Counted from the first letter of the stretch, positions 52,224 to 61,061 are shown. The stretch: 64,000 nucleotides of DNA from JAFMJV01 sp963814315 (GCA_963814315.1 CAWFCG010000003.1:682001-746000); one strand, 5' to 3'. Notes: generated by a model from the sequence alone, not told the origin. Program-made: numbers and translations.

Positions 52224-53222
52224 GTGAGGATCGCCATCTTCGGCGCAGGACGGATCGGACCGTTGCACGCCCGCACGCTGCAGAACGATCCTGCCGTGGA
52301 GCGGCTCACCATCACAGATCTCGTAGCTGAGCGTGCTGCTGCTGCCGCCCACGAGCTCGGGATCGACGCGGTCGCCTCACAGGAAGAGGCACTCGACGGC
52401 GCAGATGCAGTGGTCATCACCGCGTCCACCGACGACCACCCCGAGCTGATCCGGGCGGCGTTGCGACGCGGGCTACCCACCTTCTGCGAGAAGCCTCTGG
52501 CCTCAAGCCTGGCCGACTCGATCACGCTGCAGGGTGACATCGATGCTGGCGGTACGCCCTTCCAGCTTGGCTTCCAACGGCGCTTCGATCCGGCCTACGT
52601 CGAAGCGCGCCGCCTCATCGTGGAGGGCGAGCTGGGTTCGATCCACATGCTGTCGCTGCGGAGCCACGATCCGGAACCGGCCTCAGAGGAGTTCATCGCC
52701 TCATCTGGCGGCATGTTCAGCGACCTCTCCATCCACGACCTCGACATCCTCCGCTTCCTGACCGGGTCCGAAGTCGCGGAGGTCTATTGCCTGGGCTCGG
52801 CGCGTGGCTTCCCGCTCTACGCGAAGTACCACGACTATGCCAATGCCGTGGCCACCATGCAGCTCGAGGATGGCACCCCGGTCACGCTCAGCTGGGCACG
52901 TCAGGACCCGCGCGGCCACGATGTGCGCGCCGAGATCTTCGGCTCACGTGACAGTGTCAGCGTCGGACTCGGGCCTCGGATGCCGCTGCGCTCGCTGGAG
53001 CCGGGGGTTCCGCCCCCTGCTGGCCCACCTTGGCATATCTTCCTCGATCGCTGGGACGATGCCTACCGTGACGAGATGACGGCTTTCGTGGAGGTTGCCC
53101 GAGGCATCCGGCCCAGCGCCTGCAGCGCCCGCGATGGCGTGGAGGCCCTGCGCATCGCTCAGGCCTTGACCATCTCAGCGGCTGAGCATCGGCCTGTGCG
53201 GCTCTCGGAGATCGTCTCCTGA
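52224..53222 (+). CDS. iolG: IolG-like Gfo/Idh/MocA-family inositol dehydrogenase
   Basis: 332 residues. A Rossmann fold starts at once (VRIAIFGAGRIGPLHARTL), then VVITASTDDHPELIRAALRRGLPTFCEKPLA holds the EKP motif. The C-terminal sheet domain has FQLGFQRRFDPAYVEAR and GMFSDLSIHDLDILRFL with the catalytic-site D-x-x-x-H. It would oxidise myo-inositol to 2-keto-myo-inositol with NAD. The GTG at 52224 has GGAGG upstream. It leads the transport genes and overlaps the ABC gene by 1 bp. Related family members use other sugars, so the substrate is from context. Confidence 0.85.
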   Translation: MRIAIFGAGRIGPLHARTLQNDPAVERLTITDLVAERAAAAAHELGIDAVASQEEALDGADAVVITASTDDHPELIRAALRRGLPTFCEKPLASSLADSITLQGDIDAGGTPFQLGFQRRFDPAYVEARRLIVEGELGSIHMLSLRSHDPEPASEEFIASSGGMFSDLSIHDLDILRFLTGSEVAEVYCLGSARGFPLYAKYHDYANAVATMQLEDGTPVTLSWARQDPRGHDVRAEIFGSRDSVSVGLGPRMPLRSLEPGVPPPAGPPWHIFLDRWDDAYRDEMTAFVEVARGIRPSACSARDGVEALRIAQALTISAAEHRPVRLSEIVS

Positions 53223-54052
53223 TGGCAGGTACCGAAGCCGCTTCAACTGCCGCCGTCGGAGTGGACGAGGATGCTTCGCGCACGCCCATCATCGAAGCCC
53301 GCAAGATGTCCAAGCACTTCGGTCACGTGGTGGCCTTAAAGGACGTCGACCTGCGCTTGTTCCCCAACGAGGTCCTCGGCATCGTAGGGGACAACGGCGC
53401 CGGCAAGTCCACCTTGATGAAGATCCTCTCGGGCGTACACCCCCAAAGCAGCGGTGAGCTGCTGATCGAGGGCAGGCCGGTGCGCTTCTCCAGCCCCGGG
53501 GACGCGCGGCGACTAGGTATCGAGATGGTCTACCAGGACCTGGCCCTGGCGGGCAACATGCGCATCGACGAGAACATCTTCCTGGGCCGGGAGCAGACCA
53601 TGGGCTGGGGGCCCTTCCGCCTGGTGGACCACAAGGCCAACCAGGTCAAGGCCATGGAGCACCTCGACAACCTGCGCATCCACGTCAAGAGCGTGGGACA
53701 GCGTGTCGAGGACCTCTCCGGCGGTCAGCGCCAGGCGGTCGCGGTCGCCCGCGCCACAGCCTTCGACGCCAAGGTCGTGATCATGGATGAGCCGACGGCG
53801 GCGCTGGCGGTCAAGGAGGTCGCGAAGGTGCTGGACATGATCAGGGATTTGCGTGACAAGGGCATCAGCGTGATCCTCATCAGCCATCGTATGGATGACA
53901 TCTTCTACGTCTGCGACCGTGTCATGGCGCTCTTCCATGGCCGCAACTTCGAAGAGGCCCCGCTGGCGCAGATCGATCGCAACGACGTCATCGGCTGGAT
54001 CATGGGCAACCGCGCTGGCGTCGGCGTCCAGGCCGGCCTGGACCGGAACTAG
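53222..54052 (+). CDS. Sugar ABC transporter ATP-binding protein, single-domain
   Basis: 276 residues with one ABC domain, unlike the fused double-domain RbsA type. Walker A IVGDNGAGKSTLMKIL, Q loop YQDLALA, signature VEDLSGGQRQAVAVARA and Walker B KVVIMDEPTAALAVKE are clear. VISHRMDDIFYVCDRVMAL ends the core. These ATPases serve ribose, xylose and inositol-type permeases. It starts at the iolG stop and is 11 bp upstream of the permease. Inositol is the probable substrate from context. Confidence 0.9.
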   Translation: MAGTEAASTAAVGVDEDASRTPIIEARKMSKHFGHVVALKDVDLRLFPNEVLGIVGDNGAGKSTLMKILSGVHPQSSGELLIEGRPVRFSSPGDARRLGIEMVYQDLALAGNMRIDENIFLGREQTMGWGPFRLVDHKANQVKAMEHLDNLRIHVKSVGQRVEDLSGGQRQAVAVARATAFDAKVVIMDEPTAALAVKEVAKVLDMIRDLRDKGISVILISHRMDDIFYVCDRVMALFHGRNFEEAPLAQIDRNDVIGWIMGNRAGVGVQAGLDRN

Positions 54053-54063
54053 CGGCGGCCCCG

Positions 54064-55086
54064 ATGTCAGACATCATGAGCCCGGTCGCGGCGGCGGAGC
54101 TGGACGACGTGCCGGACGAGCCCCGTCGGCTGGTGAGCACCATGGCGGTCATCGACCGCTGGGGTGTGCTCTTCCTGATCCTGCTGATGGGAGTGGCCTC
54201 GTACCTGTCGCAACCTGACTACTTCCTTACCGAACGCAACCTCGGCAACATCTTCCGGCAGAACAGCTTCTACGCACTGCTGGCGCTGGGCCAGTTCATC
54301 GTCATCGTCACCGCCGGCATCGACCTCTCCGTCGGATCGGTGATGGCCCTGGCGGCGATGACGGCTGCGGTGCTCTCGGATGCGGGCCTGGCGTGGCCGG
54401 TCGTGTTCATCGCGCCGTTCCTGGTGGGCCTGGGCGTCGGCGCCATCAACGGACTGGGCCTGACCAAGCTCCACATGCCCCATCCCTTCATCATGACGCT
54501 GGGCATGCTGTTCATCGCCCGTGGCGCCACCAACCTGATATCCGGCGGCGTACCCATCAGCGGCCTGCCCGATGAGGTGCGCTTCCTGGGTGCCGAGAAC
54601 GTTCCGGGGACGCAGATCCCGATGAGCCTGATCGTGATCATCGTGACCTATGGCGCGGTGTGGCTCTTCCTGCAGCATGGGCGCGCAGGACGGCACATCT
54701 TCGCCATCGGCGGCAATCCCCAGGCGGCGCGCGTCAGCGGCGTCCGTGTGGACCGGACGCTCGTGCTGGCCTACGCGCTTTGCGGCCTCATGGCCGGCTT
54801 TGCCGGACTGCTCCTCGCGGGACGCACCAACTCGGGCTTCCCTGCCGCGGGGACAGGCGATGAGCTCTACGCCATCGCCGCGGTGATCATCGGCGGTGCC
54901 AGCTTCTTCGGCGGCCGCGGCACCGTGCTGGGGGTCTTTGCCGGCGTCCTCGTCATCGGGATGCTGCGTAACCTGCTCAACCTCAACGCCGTGCCCTCCT
55001 TCTGGCAGCAGGTGGCCATCGGCGTGGTCATCATCGCCGTCGTCGCGTTCGACGTCTTCCGGCGTCGGATCGCTGCCTCGGCCTAG
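54064..55086 (+). CDS. Sugar ABC transporter permease (RbsC-like)
   Basis: 340 residues with about eight to ten membrane helices. The block LGQFIVIVTAGIDLSVGSVMALAAM and GVGAINGLGLTKLHMPHPFIMTLGML are RbsC-family hallmarks, as is the end AVIIGGASFFGGRGTVLGVFAGVLVIGMLRNLLNL. An N-terminal acidic tail (AAELDDVPDEPRRL) faces the cytosol. It forms the channel for the ATPase upstream. Confidence 0.92.
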   Translation: MSDIMSPVAAAELDDVPDEPRRLVSTMAVIDRWGVLFLILLMGVASYLSQPDYFLTERNLGNIFRQNSFYALLALGQFIVIVTAGIDLSVGSVMALAAMTAAVLSDAGLAWPVVFIAPFLVGLGVGAINGLGLTKLHMPHPFIMTLGMLFIARGATNLISGGVPISGLPDEVRFLGAENVPGTQIPMSLIVIIVTYGAVWLFLQHGRAGRHIFAIGGNPQAARVSGVRVDRTLVLAYALCGLMAGFAGLLLAGRTNSGFPAAGTGDELYAIAAVIIGGASFFGGRGTVLGVFAGVLVIGMLRNLLNLNAVPSFWQQVAIGVVIIAVVAFDVFRRRIAASA

Positions 55087-55112
55087 GTCACTCGACCCTC
55101 ACATCCGTCTGC

Positions 55113-55118
55113 GATACT
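55113..55118 (+). promoter_or_regulatory. Possible -10 box GATACT for the binding-protein gene
   Basis: GATACT lies in the 141-bp gap before the binding protein, giving it an extra promoter and a leader of about 100 nt. A perfect AAGGAGG at 55127 near the 5' end has no start codon at the right distance. Confidence 0.3.
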
Positions 55119-55227
55119 CGACCAGGAAGGAGGTGGCATCCAAGCGCAGCTTGAGCCAGCGATCCCTTGAGCCGGAGCGACCGACGAGTCGGTTCGACCC
55201 AGATCAGACCACTGAGTAGGAGGAACC

Positions 55228-56184
55228 GTGAAGACAACGAGAATCGCCGCCCTGGTGGCCGCAGGAGTGCTCGCGCTCGCCGCGGTGCCCACGGTCGCGC
55301 AGGATGCCAGCATGGATCCCGGCGCGGCCGCGGATGCCAAGCTCTTCGTCAACATGAAGGGCCCGGGGGCCGGCAACCCCTTCTGGGCAGCCGTACAGAA
55401 GGGTGCTGAAGAGGCCGGCGTGGCCTACGGTGTCAGCGTCACCGTGCTGGCACCACCGACCGAGTCGGACGTGACGGCACAGATCGCGCAGATGGAAGAC
55501 GCCGTCACACAGGGTGCCGGTGGTATCGCACTGGCGCCGACCGATCCCGCAGCGCTGGCGCCGTCGGTGGACGCGGCGATCCAGGCTGGCGTTCCGGTCG
55601 TGTTCGTCGACTCCAACGGCAGCAATGAAGGCGTCACCTTCATCGGCACCAACAATGAGGTCGGCGCGGCACTCGCTGGACAGTATCTCTGCGACAACCT
55701 TGAGCCCGGCGCCAAGGTCGCCATCCTCCAGGGCATCGTCAGCACCACGACCGGCCAGTTGCGAGCCGACGGTGCGCACAATGCCCTGACCGAGTGCGGT
55801 CTTGACCTCGTCGCCGAGTTGCCGGCAGATTGGGACACCCCCAAGGCACAGGCCGTGACCGAGGACATCCTCACCCAGAACCCCGATCTGGCGGGCCTGT
55901 TCGCCAGCAACGACAACATGGCGCTTGGCGCCGTCGAGGCCCTGCGCCTCCAGGATCTGCTCGATCAGGTCGTGGTGGTCGGCTTCGACGCCAACCCCAA
56001 TGCCGCCGAGGCGATCCTTGCCGGTGACATGGAAGCCACCATCGCACAGAACCCGTACAACATGGGCTGGCTCAGCGTGGAGAGCCTGATCAAGGCGTTC
56101 AACGGCGAGACACTCGACCCGGTCATCGACACCGGGACCCTGCTGGTGGACGCCAGCAACGCCGCCGACTTCGTCGGCCAGTAA
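55228..56184 (+). CDS. Sugar ABC transporter substrate-binding protein (type I periplasmic)
   Basis: 318 residues. A signal peptide (KTTRIAALVAAGVLALAAVPTVAQ) is followed by KLFVNMKGPGAGNPFWAAVQKGAEEAG, the usual beginning of sugar-binding proteins. GAGGIALAPTDPAALAPSVDAAI, VVFVDSNGSNEG and DNMALGAVEAL are family landmarks. The GTG at 55228 has GGAGG upstream. It would capture inositol for the transporter. The end is followed by a hairpin. Confidence 0.92.
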   Translation: MKTTRIAALVAAGVLALAAVPTVAQDASMDPGAAADAKLFVNMKGPGAGNPFWAAVQKGAEEAGVAYGVSVTVLAPPTESDVTAQIAQMEDAVTQGAGGIALAPTDPAALAPSVDAAIQAGVPVVFVDSNGSNEGVTFIGTNNEVGAALAGQYLCDNLEPGAKVAILQGIVSTTTGQLRADGAHNALTECGLDLVAELPADWDTPKAQAVTEDILTQNPDLAGLFASNDNMALGAVEALRLQDLLDQVVVVGFDANPNAAEAILAGDMEATIAQNPYNMGWLSVESLIKAFNGETLDPVIDTGTLLVDASNAADFVGQ

Positions 56185-56202
56185 CCCTCGGACCTCTCAG
56201 GG

Positions 56203-56229
56203 GCCGCCCGCGCTGCAAAGCCGGGCGGC
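56203..56229. terminator. Bidirectional hairpin between convergent genes
   Basis: GCCGCCCG (56203-56210) pairs perfectly with CGGGCGGC (56222-56229) across an 11-base loop. It sits right after the binding-protein gene and before the end of the convergent kinase gene. The downstream T-run is weak (TTCATC). Confidence 0.6.
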
Positions 56230-56243
56230 TTCATCACGTCTGC

Positions 56244-57137
56244 TCAGCGCGCGGTAACGACCCGCTCCCGGATCTGCGACAGGGTGGGCACGGAGTTCAT
56301 GCCGGGTCCCTCCACCAGCAGGCTGGCGGCAGCCGCACCAAGACGGAGATCACGTCCCCCAGCCCGGGCTTCCGGGCCACCCACCAGTCGTGCTGCCACG
56401 AGACCGGCGAGCATCGTGTCGCCAGCGCCGGTGGGATCGACCTCCCGTCGCGAGGGGATGCTTCCGTAGGCCCTGATCCGCACCGGGCAGCCGGCCTCGA
56501 AGTGGATCAGCATGCCGCCCAGGAGCCCAGCCGTCAGCAGCATGTCACATGACGGGCCTAACCAGGCGCCGATCTCCCGCAGCGTCAGTTCACTGGGGAC
56601 ATCGTGCCGGCTGGCGGCGAGGATATCTGCCCGGGCGAGGAATGGCGACGGCTCTGGCGCTCGAGGCAGGACACGTTCGCCCGGGGTCAGTCGCCGCAGG
56701 ATGCCCTGCCAGGCGAACGCGACACATGCACCCGGCGCGGGAACGGACACCCACGCATCAGGGAGCTCGGAGGCGATCGGCGCGAAGACCCAGGCGGGAG
56801 CATCACGCCACGACGGCGGCAGCGCCTCGGCCGGTACCGGATCGCTGAGAGAGCCGCATGTCTGGATGCGTCCAGCCAACGTCTCCACGTTGGTGAAGAC
56901 CGGACCGCTCCGCAGCGGGACGGTGGCGATCTCTACGCCGGCATCCCGGATGAGCTCGAGTTCGGTGGCGCCCGCCGCTTCCTCGTCCAAGCCGAGCACG
57001 ATGCCGGTACGCAGTCCGAGGCGCGCCAAGGCCAACGCACCAAAGGTCACACCGCCACCGAGCATCCAGCCTCGCGGGTCCTGATCGCTCAGGTCACGCG
57101 TGGCCGCTCCGACCACCACGACGTCAGGTGAGTTCAT
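56244..57137 (-). CDS. PfkB-family carbohydrate kinase
   Basis: 297 residues, short for a PfkB. The N-terminal PDVVVVGAATRDLS and GGGVTFGALALARLG, and the anion hole and base in REVDPTGAGDTMLAGLVAARL, define it. The kinase substrate is not evident. As a family, IolC (5-keto-2-deoxygluconate kinase) is also PfkB but is longer and has different N-terminal signatures. It is on the minus strand, convergent with the inositol transporter and separated by a terminator-like hairpin, so its membership of the locus is uncertain. The first GTG/ATG context is unremarkable. Confidence 0.82.
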   Translation of the reverse strand: MNSPDVVVVGAATRDLSDQDPRGWMLGGGVTFGALALARLGLRTGIVLGLDEEAAGATELELIRDAGVEIATVPLRSGPVFTNVETLAGRIQTCGSLSDPVPAEALPPSWRDAPAWVFAPIASELPDAWVSVPAPGACVAFAWQGILRRLTPGERVLPRAPEPSPFLARADILAASRHDVPSELTLREIGAWLGPSCDMLLTAGLLGGMLIHFEAGCPVRIRAYGSIPSRREVDPTGAGDTMLAGLVAARLVGGPEARAGGRDLRLGAAAASLLVEGPGMNSVPTLSQIRERVVTAR

Positions 57138-57245
57138 CCAGCCTCGCTTCGTTTTTCGACCGCAGCCCGCTCGTCCCGCGCCCGTTCGTCCCAGCCCGTG
57201 GGGGCCCTAGCCTGTTGCGACGCCAGGCGCGCGACCTGAGAAGCC

Positions 57246-57251
57246 TATACT
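57246..57251 (+). promoter_or_regulatory. -10 box TATACT of a leaderless transcript
   Basis: TATACT ends seven bases before the GTG at 57259 with no Shine-Dalgarno between. It is one of the clearest leaderless promoters in the window. Confidence 0.55.
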
Positions 57252-57258
57252 CGGGCTC

Positions 57259-57690
57259 GTGACGACGCGCGACGGGGATGCACCCATCACCTACTTCTAT
57301 GAGCTCCACGAGAGCGATAGTGACCTGTTCGCTGACGTGCTCCTGGCCCACGACACCGAGTTCGACGAGGCCGAGTTCCTGGAGCTCGTGCTCGAGGCGC
57401 GCAAACGGGTCCTCGACAGCTACCGCCATGACTCGCTGATCGAGGCGGTAGCGGCCGAGCTCGCTGGACGCTCCGGGTTCGTGGTCATCGATGATTCGCA
57501 ACTGCGAGTCGCGGTGAACGTGTCTGTCGAAGAGGACCGCACGTTCGTCGCCGAGCTCGAACAGATGGGCCGGGTAGGCAGAGGCAGCAGCGACTTCCGG
57601 ACACTGCTGGTCGATGTCGAGCCAGATGATGCCGCCTGGGGCATCTCCGATGGCACGCGTGTCCGGGATGATCGCTTCGACGACGACTGA
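57259..57690 (+). CDS. Small acidic protein of unknown function
   Basis: 143 residues, strongly acidic. The first half (ITYFYELHESDSDLFADVLLAHDTEFDEAEFLELVLEAR) is helical, followed by a domain with VVIDDSQLRVAVNVSVEEDR and TLLVDVEPDD. No membrane segment or signal. I do not recognise the family. The GTG start is strongly supported by the TATACT box. It stands alone between the kinase and ychF. Confidence 0.72.
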   Translation: MTTRDGDAPITYFYELHESDSDLFADVLLAHDTEFDEAEFLELVLEARKRVLDSYRHDSLIEAVAAELAGRSGFVVIDDSQLRVAVNVSVEEDRTFVAELEQMGRVGRGSSDFRTLLVDVEPDDAAWGISDGTRVRDDRFDDD

Positions 57691-57738
57691 GCCGCACCAT
57701 CGCGGTGGCAACGGCGGGCGACACGCTAGCTCGGCGGG

Positions 57739-58839
57739 CTAGACGTTGAAGAGCACCTCGATGACGTCGCCATCCTGGACGAGGTAGGACTTGCCCTCTG
57801 AGCGGAGCTTGCCCTGGCGCTTGGCTTCGGCCATGGAACCCAGGCTCAACAACTCCTCCCAGCCGATGACCTCAGCCCGGATGAATCCGCGCGCAAGGTC
57901 GGTGTGGATGGTGCCGGCGGCGTCCACGGCAGTGGCCCCCCGAGCGACCGTCCAGGCGCGCGTCTCATCCTCCCCGGCGGTGAAGAAGCTGATCAAGCCC
58001 AGAAGCGTGTAGCTGGCTCGGATGAGCCGCTCGAGGCTGGAGCCTTCCAGCCCCAGGTCATCACGGAAGACCTGCGCTTCCTCATCGTCGAGCTCTCCGA
58101 TCTCCATCTCGATGCGTGCCGAGAGCTGCACTACCTCCGTCTGTGCGTGCTCGATGGTGGCCGCCAGCTCTGCGGCCATGACCTCCGCTCGGTCGAGGTC
58201 GGACTCACCCACGTTGAGCAGCACTAGCACCGGCTTCTCAGTCAGGAAGCGGAAGCCACGGATGCGCAGAGCCTCATCCTCGGCAAGGCCCACGTCACGG
58301 ATCGGCCGACCGGCGGTCAGTGCTGGCAGGACCTTTTCCAGCACGGCCTGCTCGCGTTCGTTGGCTTCCTTCTCAGCCGCGGTGCCGTGGCGACCCGATT
58401 GCCCCAGCTTCTCCAGTCGCTTCTCGACCACGCCCAGGTCGGCCAATGTGAACTCCAGCTCCAGCTGCTCCACGTCGCGAGCCGGATCGACACGAAGGAG
58501 CGGGTGGGCGACGGCATCGTTGGCAAAAGCACGGACGACATGGAGCAGCGCATCGGCGTTGCGTAGCCGAGCCAGCTGGTCGGCTGGGATGTCCGCGTGG
58601 GGTTCTCCCTCCGCAGCGGTGGCCGCGGCCGGCAGGTCGACGTAGGTCACGTCGGCCGGGACTTCCTTTCGGGGCTTGAACAACAGCGTGAGCCTCGTCA
58701 GGCGCTCGTCGGGCACCTTGACCACGCCGGTGTTGACGGTGAGGCCACCGAATCCGCCGGTGGCGGCGTCACCCCGGGTGAGGGAGTTGAAGACGGTCGT
58801 CTTGCCCGAACGGGCCAGGCCGACGATGGCGATCTGCAT
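57739..58839 (-). CDS. ychF: YchF-like Obg-family ATPase (diverged)
   Basis: 366 residues. The G1 loop is GLARSGKTTVFNSLT instead of the common GLPNVGKSTLFN, and the G3-like motif reads VDLPA rather than the usual D-x-A-G. The NxxE specificity motif NVGE is kept, favouring ATP. A coiled region and a C-terminal TGS domain (FIRAEVIGWEELL, GKSYLVQDGDVIEVLFNV) complete it. YchF binds the ribosome or proteasome-like partners and responds to oxidative stress in other bacteria. The ATG at 58839 is 3 bp after the dehydrogenase stop, so it is cotranscribed. Confidence 0.87.
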   Translation of the reverse strand: MQIAIVGLARSGKTTVFNSLTRGDAATGGFGGLTVNTGVVKVPDERLTRLTLLFKPRKEVPADVTYVDLPAAATAAEGEPHADIPADQLARLRNADALLHVVRAFANDAVAHPLLRVDPARDVEQLELEFTLADLGVVEKRLEKLGQSGRHGTAAEKEANEREQAVLEKVLPALTAGRPIRDVGLAEDEALRIRGFRFLTEKPVLVLLNVGESDLDRAEVMAAELAATIEHAQTEVVQLSARIEMEIGELDDEEAQVFRDDLGLEGSSLERLIRASYTLLGLISFFTAGEDETRAWTVARGATAVDAAGTIHTDLARGFIRAEVIGWEELLSLGSMAEAKRQGKLRSEGKSYLVQDGDVIEVLFNV

Positions 58840-58842
58840 GCG

Positions 58843-59862
58843 CTAGTACCCCGCTGCCGGGTCCACGAGATTGAGCATCTCACGGCCGTCCCGGTAGCGC
58901 GCGAGGTTGTCACAGAAGAGCTCGATGCTGCGATCGAGCACGCGCCCACTCGACCACGAGGTGTGTGGCGTGATGATGAGTCCGGGCGCGTCCCAGAGCG
59001 GTGAGCTGCTCGGCAGCGGCTCCTCCCAGATGGTGTCGAGCACGGCGCCTTCGAGCGGGCCATCGCGCAGCGCGCGAAGCAGGGCGCGCTGGTCCACGAG
59101 CCGTCCGCGCGCCACGTTGATGAGCCACGAACCTGGTTTCATCTGCGCCAGACGGGCGCTATCCATGAGGTTGTCGGTCTCGGGGGTCAGCGGTAGCGCC
59201 AGCACCACGAAGTCAGCTTCGGCGAGAAGCTCGGACAACGCGTCGTGGCCAAGGATCCGATCCAGGCCATCAGGGATCGGCTCGGCCAAGTCCTTGGGCG
59301 CGTTCGTCTCCTTGCGGGTCCCGATGACCCGGGCACCAAAGGCCAGGGCCAGGCGCGCCACGCTGCGCCCGATGGAGCCGAGGCCGACGATGCCGATGGT
59401 GACCTGCCGAAGCTCACGGGCGGGCAACGGCTGCCAGGTACGCTCTCGTTGCAGCTCGATGAGCTCAGGCAGCCGGCGCACGATGGAGAGGATCATCATC
59501 ATCGTGTACTCGGCGATGGGCTCGCTGAACACGCCCCGTGCGTTGGTGATGATGAGCCCCCGTTCGGCAGCGTCGGAGGTCAGCACTCGCTCCACGCCGG
59601 CCGTGGCCGAGTGCACCCAGCGGAGCTCGGGGCAGCGCGCCAGGAGGCGGTCGAAGCCGGCGGTGCGGATGGGACCACGGAGCAGCACTTCGACATCGTC
59701 GAGTGAGCTGTCGGAGAATCCTTCGAGCGAGACGTTGACCAGTCGGGCCTGCGGGGCGGCCTCCCGGATACGCGCCAGGTCTTCCTCCCGGTAGCGCGCC
59801 GACAGGATCGGTGTCAGCGCGATGGCGGCTGGTTCACGTCCCTTGCCAGTGGCTGTGGTCAT
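58843..59862 (-). CDS. D-2-hydroxyacid dehydrogenase family protein
   Basis: About 339 residues. The NAD-binding GIVGLGSIGRSVARLALAFGARVIG and catalytic features NVARGRLVDQRAL (Arg), EEPLP (Glu) and ITPHTSWSS (His) are those of the D-specific 2-hydroxyacid dehydrogenases. The N-terminal half is less typical. The keto acid substrate is unknown. Start ATG 59862 (MTTATGKG) overlaps the stop of the upstream metalloprotease (ATGA). Confidence 0.88.
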   Translation of the reverse strand: MTTATGKGREPAAIALTPILSARYREEDLARIREAAPQARLVNVSLEGFSDSSLDDVEVLLRGPIRTAGFDRLLARCPELRWVHSATAGVERVLTSDAAERGLIITNARGVFSEPIAEYTMMMILSIVRRLPELIELQRERTWQPLPARELRQVTIGIVGLGSIGRSVARLALAFGARVIGTRKETNAPKDLAEPIPDGLDRILGHDALSELLAEADFVVLALPLTPETDNLMDSARLAQMKPGSWLINVARGRLVDQRALLRALRDGPLEGAVLDTIWEEPLPSSSPLWDAPGLIITPHTSWSSGRVLDRSIELFCDNLARYRDGREMLNLVDPAAGY

Positions 59863-61061
59863 GCGGTCCCCCTGGCGGCCAGAGCCCCCGGCGTCACACG
59901 CCGGACCCACGCGGCCGGATGCTCCATCTCTTGCTCGGTCGGGAGGGTCGCAGGCCCGTCCCAGAGGTGCTCGATGGCGGCGTCCCCACCGACACCGTAG
60001 ACGCCCGAGACGAACCGTTCGCCGCGTCGGTATTGCTCGAGCTTGATGTCCATGCCCGTCAGGCGTGCCATCAGTCGGTCGATGGCGCTGCGGCGCTCAC
60101 CTCGCCGTGCCTCGAACCGAGCGCGGATGCCGGCCACGTCCGGAAGCACTTCACTGCCCACCTCGTCCATGACCCAATCACTGAAGCCCTCCATCAGGCT
60201 CATCACGAGTTGCATCTCACGGAAGAGGATCTGCTGCTCTGGGCCGAGCAGACCATGCATGGATCTCGCCGCGGCTGCCGCCCGAGCGCGTCGGGCCAGT
60301 CGCAGCAGTCCACCTCGCTGCCACTGCTGGCTCTCGCGAACGAAGAGCGCCACCTGTCGCTCCAGTCGGCTGCGGAGGTACGGGCGTAGCCACGAATGCG
60401 CCTCCAGCTCGAAGGCATGCGTCGTTTCGTGGAGGGCGACCCAGAGCCGGAACTGGTCGATGGGCACCTTGAGCGCGCGCGCCGTGGCGCGGATATTCTC
60501 CTCGACATACAGCAGTCGTCCCGGTGCCTGCTCCGCGGAGAGGAGCGCCACGTCGTACTGTCCGAGCACGCGTGCACCCAGGTATCCCAATAGGAAGCCG
60601 ACCTGGCTCGTGGTCACCAACCGGCTGGTGGCCGCCGCCACGCCGGCGCGAACGTTCCCTTCGCCGGAGCCAGCGGTGAGATGGGGCTCGAGGTGCGCGA
60701 TGAGAGCCTTGAAGGTGTCCATGTTGGCGACGGCCCATTCACTCCGGCTGACAACGGCATGTCGCTCGACCACGCCGGGCAGTGGCGCGTGGAGACGCGC
60801 TTCGAGCAGGGGTACCACGCGATCCATGTGGCGAGCGTAGGCCAGCGAGGCGGCCTGCAACTGCCCCGGGGTCAGACGGCCCGGCGCCTTCTGTAGTCGG
60901 CTGTTCGCGATGCGCTGTGCCCGATCCCAATCGACCAAACCGCGAGGCACGTTGGCCACGGCGCGGGCGGCGATGGCTCGGGCGGTCACCGCCAGTCCCA
61001 GGGCCACACCGATGCGCAAGGCCCGGCTCGAGCGCAGCCGACCCGCAGCCGTGATCACCAT
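59859..61061 (-). CDS. DUF2342 zinc-dependent metalloprotease-like protein
   Basis: 400 residues. A HExxH-type site in WVALHETTHAFELEAHSWLRP and downstream helices (RARFEARRGERRSAIDRLMARLTGMDIKLEQYRRGERFV) match DUF2342, a family of predicted zinc metalloproteases found in Actinobacteria and Chloroflexota. PRGLVDWDRAQRIANSRLQ near the start is also typical. No signal peptide. The start overlaps murI and the stop overlaps the dehydrogenase (ATGA), so all are coupled. Its target is unknown. Confidence 0.85.
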   Translation of the reverse strand: MVITAAGRLRSSRALRIGVALGLAVTARAIAARAVANVPRGLVDWDRAQRIANSRLQKAPGRLTPGQLQAASLAYARHMDRVVPLLEARLHAPLPGVVERHAVVSRSEWAVANMDTFKALIAHLEPHLTAGSGEGNVRAGVAAATSRLVTTSQVGFLLGYLGARVLGQYDVALLSAEQAPGRLLYVEENIRATARALKVPIDQFRLWVALHETTHAFELEAHSWLRPYLRSRLERQVALFVRESQQWQRGGLLRLARRARAAAAARSMHGLLGPEQQILFREMQLVMSLMEGFSDWVMDEVGSEVLPDVAGIRARFEARRGERRSAIDRLMARLTGMDIKLEQYRRGERFVSGVYGVGGDAAIEHLWDGPATLPTEQEMEHPAAWVRRVTPGALAARGTA

